From positions 1 through 49,885 of the forward strand of contig JAVBNW010000006.1 in NCBI GenBank assembly GCA_031551255.1: a stretch of 49,885 bases of DNA, read 5' to 3'. The position numbers and the translations under genes are program-made. The notes beneath the pieces are model-generated. The model worked only from the letters and a program-made list of their open reading frames with translations, made no database searches and was not told where the DNA came from. Every line of letters starts with the position of its first letter. Position 1 is the first letter of the stretch. Below are positions 48,335 to 49,885 of the stretch, one piece after another. This stretch comes from JAVBNW01 sp031551255. Its GTDB lineage: Bacteria; Bacillota; Clostridia; Christensenellales; UBA1750.

Positions 48335-48364
48335 TTGCCTGAAATGCCTTGCATTTGGTATAAT
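48335..48364 (+). promoter_or_regulatory. Sigma-A promoter of ldh
   Basis: TTGCCT (48335-48340), 18-bp spacer, consensus TATAAT (48359-48364), 21 bp before the ldh ATG. It begins right after the permease stop codon, so ldh is transcribed separately. Confidence 0.75.
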
Positions 48365-48385
48365 ACCGGCAAAGGGGGATCGGTT

Positions 48386-49339
48386 ATGAAAAAGAATACC
48401 GGCTATAAAGTGGGCATCGTGGGAACGGGGTTTGTGGGCTCCACAACCGCCTATACGCTTTTGCTTTCGGGTATGGTAAGCGAACTCGCCCTGGTGGATC
48501 TGAACCTTGAAAAGGCCCAGGGCGAGGCGATGGATCTGCGTCACGGCATTCCTCTGTGCCCGCCGGCCGAGATCCTTGTAGGAGACTATGAGTGCCTGAG
48601 CGGCAGCGACATCGTCATCCTCACCGCGGGGGTCAACCAAAGGGAAGGGGAGACGCGCCTTCACTTGCTCAAGCGCAACGAGGAGGTCTTTGCGTCCATC
48701 GTGCCCAAGGTGGTCGCCAACGCGCCGGATGCGATTTTGCTGGTGGTGACAAACCCGGTGGATATTCTCACGCACGTTACGCAGCGGCTGAGCGGCTTTG
48801 CGCCCGAGCGGGTGATCGGCTCGGGCACGGTGCTGGATACGTCCCGGTTGCGCTACCTGCTCAGCCAAGTCGTGGATGTGGACGCGGGCAACATCCACAG
48901 CTATGTTCTGGGCGAGCACGGCGATACGGAGTTTGTCGCGTGGAGCCTTACGAGCATCGCCGGCATGGAGCTTGACGAGTTTTGCGCAAACAACGGCTGC
49001 GCGCTCGGGGAAGGGAAGCAGGAAGCCCTCGAAAAAGAAGTGCGCGGGGCGGCGTACGAGATCATTCGCAGGAAGGGGTCGACATACTATGCGGTGGCTG
49101 TCGCGGTGCAGCGCATCGTCAGGGCCATCTTGCGGGACGAGCAGTCCATCCTCACCGTTTCTTCCAACGTCCGGGGATTGTACGGCGGCCTTGCGGACGT
49201 ATGCCTTTCGCTGCCGTGCGTGGTGGGCGGCTCGGGCATTGTGCGGGTGATGAACGTGCCGCTTTGCGCCGAGGAGCACGCAAAGCTTGTGTACAGCGCC
49301 GACACCCTGCGCACGGCGCTCGACAGCTTGGAACGTTAA
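48386..49339 (+). CDS. ldh: L-lactate dehydrogenase
   Basis: 317 residues from the ATG at 48386 (AAAGGGGGATCGG upstream; the longer frame from 48125 runs into the permease gene). NAD-dependent reduction of pyruvate to L-lactate in fermentation. The Rossmann loop is GTGFVGS (13-19). The substrate loop is REGETRLHLL. NPVDILTH, GTVLDTSRLRYLL and the catalytic His178 in GEHGDTEF follow, so this is LDH rather than malate dehydrogenase. No regulatory oddities; own promoter; ends facing a convergent gene. Confidence 0.93.
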   Translation: MKKNTGYKVGIVGTGFVGSTTAYTLLLSGMVSELALVDLNLEKAQGEAMDLRHGIPLCPPAEILVGDYECLSGSDIVILTAGVNQREGETRLHLLKRNEEVFASIVPKVVANAPDAILLVVTNPVDILTHVTQRLSGFAPERVIGSGTVLDTSRLRYLLSQVVDVDAGNIHSYVLGEHGDTEFVAWSLTSIAGMELDEFCANNGCALGEGKQEALEKEVRGAAYEIIRRKGSTYYAVAVAVQRIVRAILRDEQSILTVSSNVRGLYGGLADVCLSLPCVVGGSGIVRVMNVPLCAEEHAKLVYSADTLRTALDSLER

Positions 49340-49363
49340 AACATGCATATGCTTGCAGTAAAA

Positions 49364-49390
49364 GGGGATGTCCACGCAATGGGCATCCCC
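49364..49390. terminator. Terminator between ldh and the beta-helix gene, stronger on the minus strand
   Basis: GGGGATG (49364-49370) pairs with CATCCCC (49384-49390) across a 13-nt loop that can form two more G-C pairs. On the minus strand TTTTA follows the stem, a fair U-tract; on the plus strand only CCTTAT follows. It serves the convergent pair. Confidence 0.6.
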
Positions 49391-49421
49391 CCTTATCAAC
49401 TCCAGATGCGTTGCTAACGGC

Positions 49422-49885
49422 CTATACAAACGAAATATCCAGCGAGAGCTCGGCGATCAGATGCGCGTGCCGGCGATCCACGATTTTCTCTCCGTTGCGG
49501 TACAGATCTTTGATCTCGATGCCGGTGATCAGATTCGGCTCGCCCAGGTCGGATTCGTAGCCGCGTACGATCGAAGCCGGCAGAATGTCGCCGGTATAGT
49601 AGATTCCGTCGAAGCGGATGCCGCTCACCTTGCCGCGCCACTTGTCCACCGAGTACTTCGACGTGAGGATTTTGATGTCGATCAGCTTTTCGTCGGCCTC
49701 TTCGATGCGGATGTTCCGGTATAGGATATCGTGCACGTGCGCGCGATCTCCGTTGTGGATGGTGAACACCCCGCCGGACTGCCAGCCTTCCAGCTCGCAG
49801 TGGATCACGTCGATGTCCTCAAACGCGACGTCGCAGATCTCCTCGCAGCTGGTTTCATAGCCGATCTCGATCGCGTTGCCGCACT
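49422..49885 (-). CDS. Right-handed beta-helix protein, GH28-like (5' end outside window)
   Basis: C-terminal 153 residues of a gene that stays open to the right edge. Readable stretches: GNAIEIGYETSCEEICDVAF, IHCELEGWQSGGVFTIHNGD, RAHVHDILYRNIRIEEADEK, VSGIRFDGIYYTGDILPASI, ending ELSLDISFV. Short beta-strand rungs with I-x-D/N-I patterns are typical of pectin-active and related beta-helix enzymes (polygalacturonase, GH28). The catalytic residues would lie upstream or cannot be identified from this part, so activity is not claimed. The GTG at 49808 is internal, not the start. Confidence 0.65.
   Translation of the reverse strand, partial: CGNAIEIGYETSCEEICDVAFEDIDVIHCELEGWQSGGVFTIHNGDRAHVHDILYRNIRIEEADEKLIDIKILTSKYSVDKWRGKVSGIRFDGIYYTGDILPASIVRGYESDLGEPNLITGIEIKDLYRNGEKIVDRRHAHLIAELSLDISFV

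Overview
The window is about 60% G+C, gene-dense, and rich in strong AGGAGG-type ribosome binding sites and TTG/GTG starts. Together with the flanking metabolic genes (L-lactate dehydrogenase, a UroD-like protein, a COG3559-type ABC exporter) this suggests a high-GC anaerobic Clostridia-type Firmicute; that assignment is an inference. I see no tRNA, rRNA, CRISPR array, transposase or integrase.

Region 1 (1-40581) is one large contractile injection system (CIS) locus of the extracellular/Afp-PVC type. A MalT-like STAND/LuxR regulator (cut by the left edge) is divergent from a plus-strand run of 27 genes. These are: an Afp15-like AAA+ ATPase and an unknown protein; sheath; main tube; a small assembly protein with a DUF6760-like ORF that probably depends on -1 frameshifting; a second tube protein; a 974-residue collagen-like protein; a LysM baseplate protein; a spike split into gp27-like and gp5-like genes; a gp25-like wedge; two baseplate J-type proteins; a P2 gpI-like protein; a conserved CIS protein with an Ig-like end; two single-pass membrane proteins, one with 16 MORN repeats; a Pvc16-type cap; an Ig-like protein; and a PAAR-like tip. 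Three coupled membrane sensor genes follow (a dead class III cyclase, a two-TM sensor and a sensor-MFS fusion), then a second AAA+ ATPase that has lost its Walker A lysine, a 1354-residue basic helical protein (cargo or tape measure), and a small acidic YbjN/secretion-chaperone-like protein. A perfect 22-bp bidirectional terminator closes the locus.

The structural genes suffice for a sheath-tube-baseplate-spike-cap particle with one sheath and two tube proteins. I see no lysis genes and no DUF4157 cargo gene. The many membrane proteins suggest a particle that is docked at, or triggered from, the cell membrane rather than only released by lysis; this is a hypothesis.

Region 2 (40595-45083, minus strand) holds two metabolic operons: an FMN-dependent alpha-hydroxy-acid-oxidase-like enzyme followed by a UroD-like protein, and a GMP-synthase-like protein with a dead glutaminase domain followed by a cytidine/dCMP-deaminase-like protein.

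Region 3 (45221-48332) is a TetR regulator with its own ABC exporter (ATPase and polyketide-exporter-type permease). Region 4 is ldh (48386-49339), convergent with the 3' end of a right-handed beta-helix (GH28-like) gene cut by the right edge.
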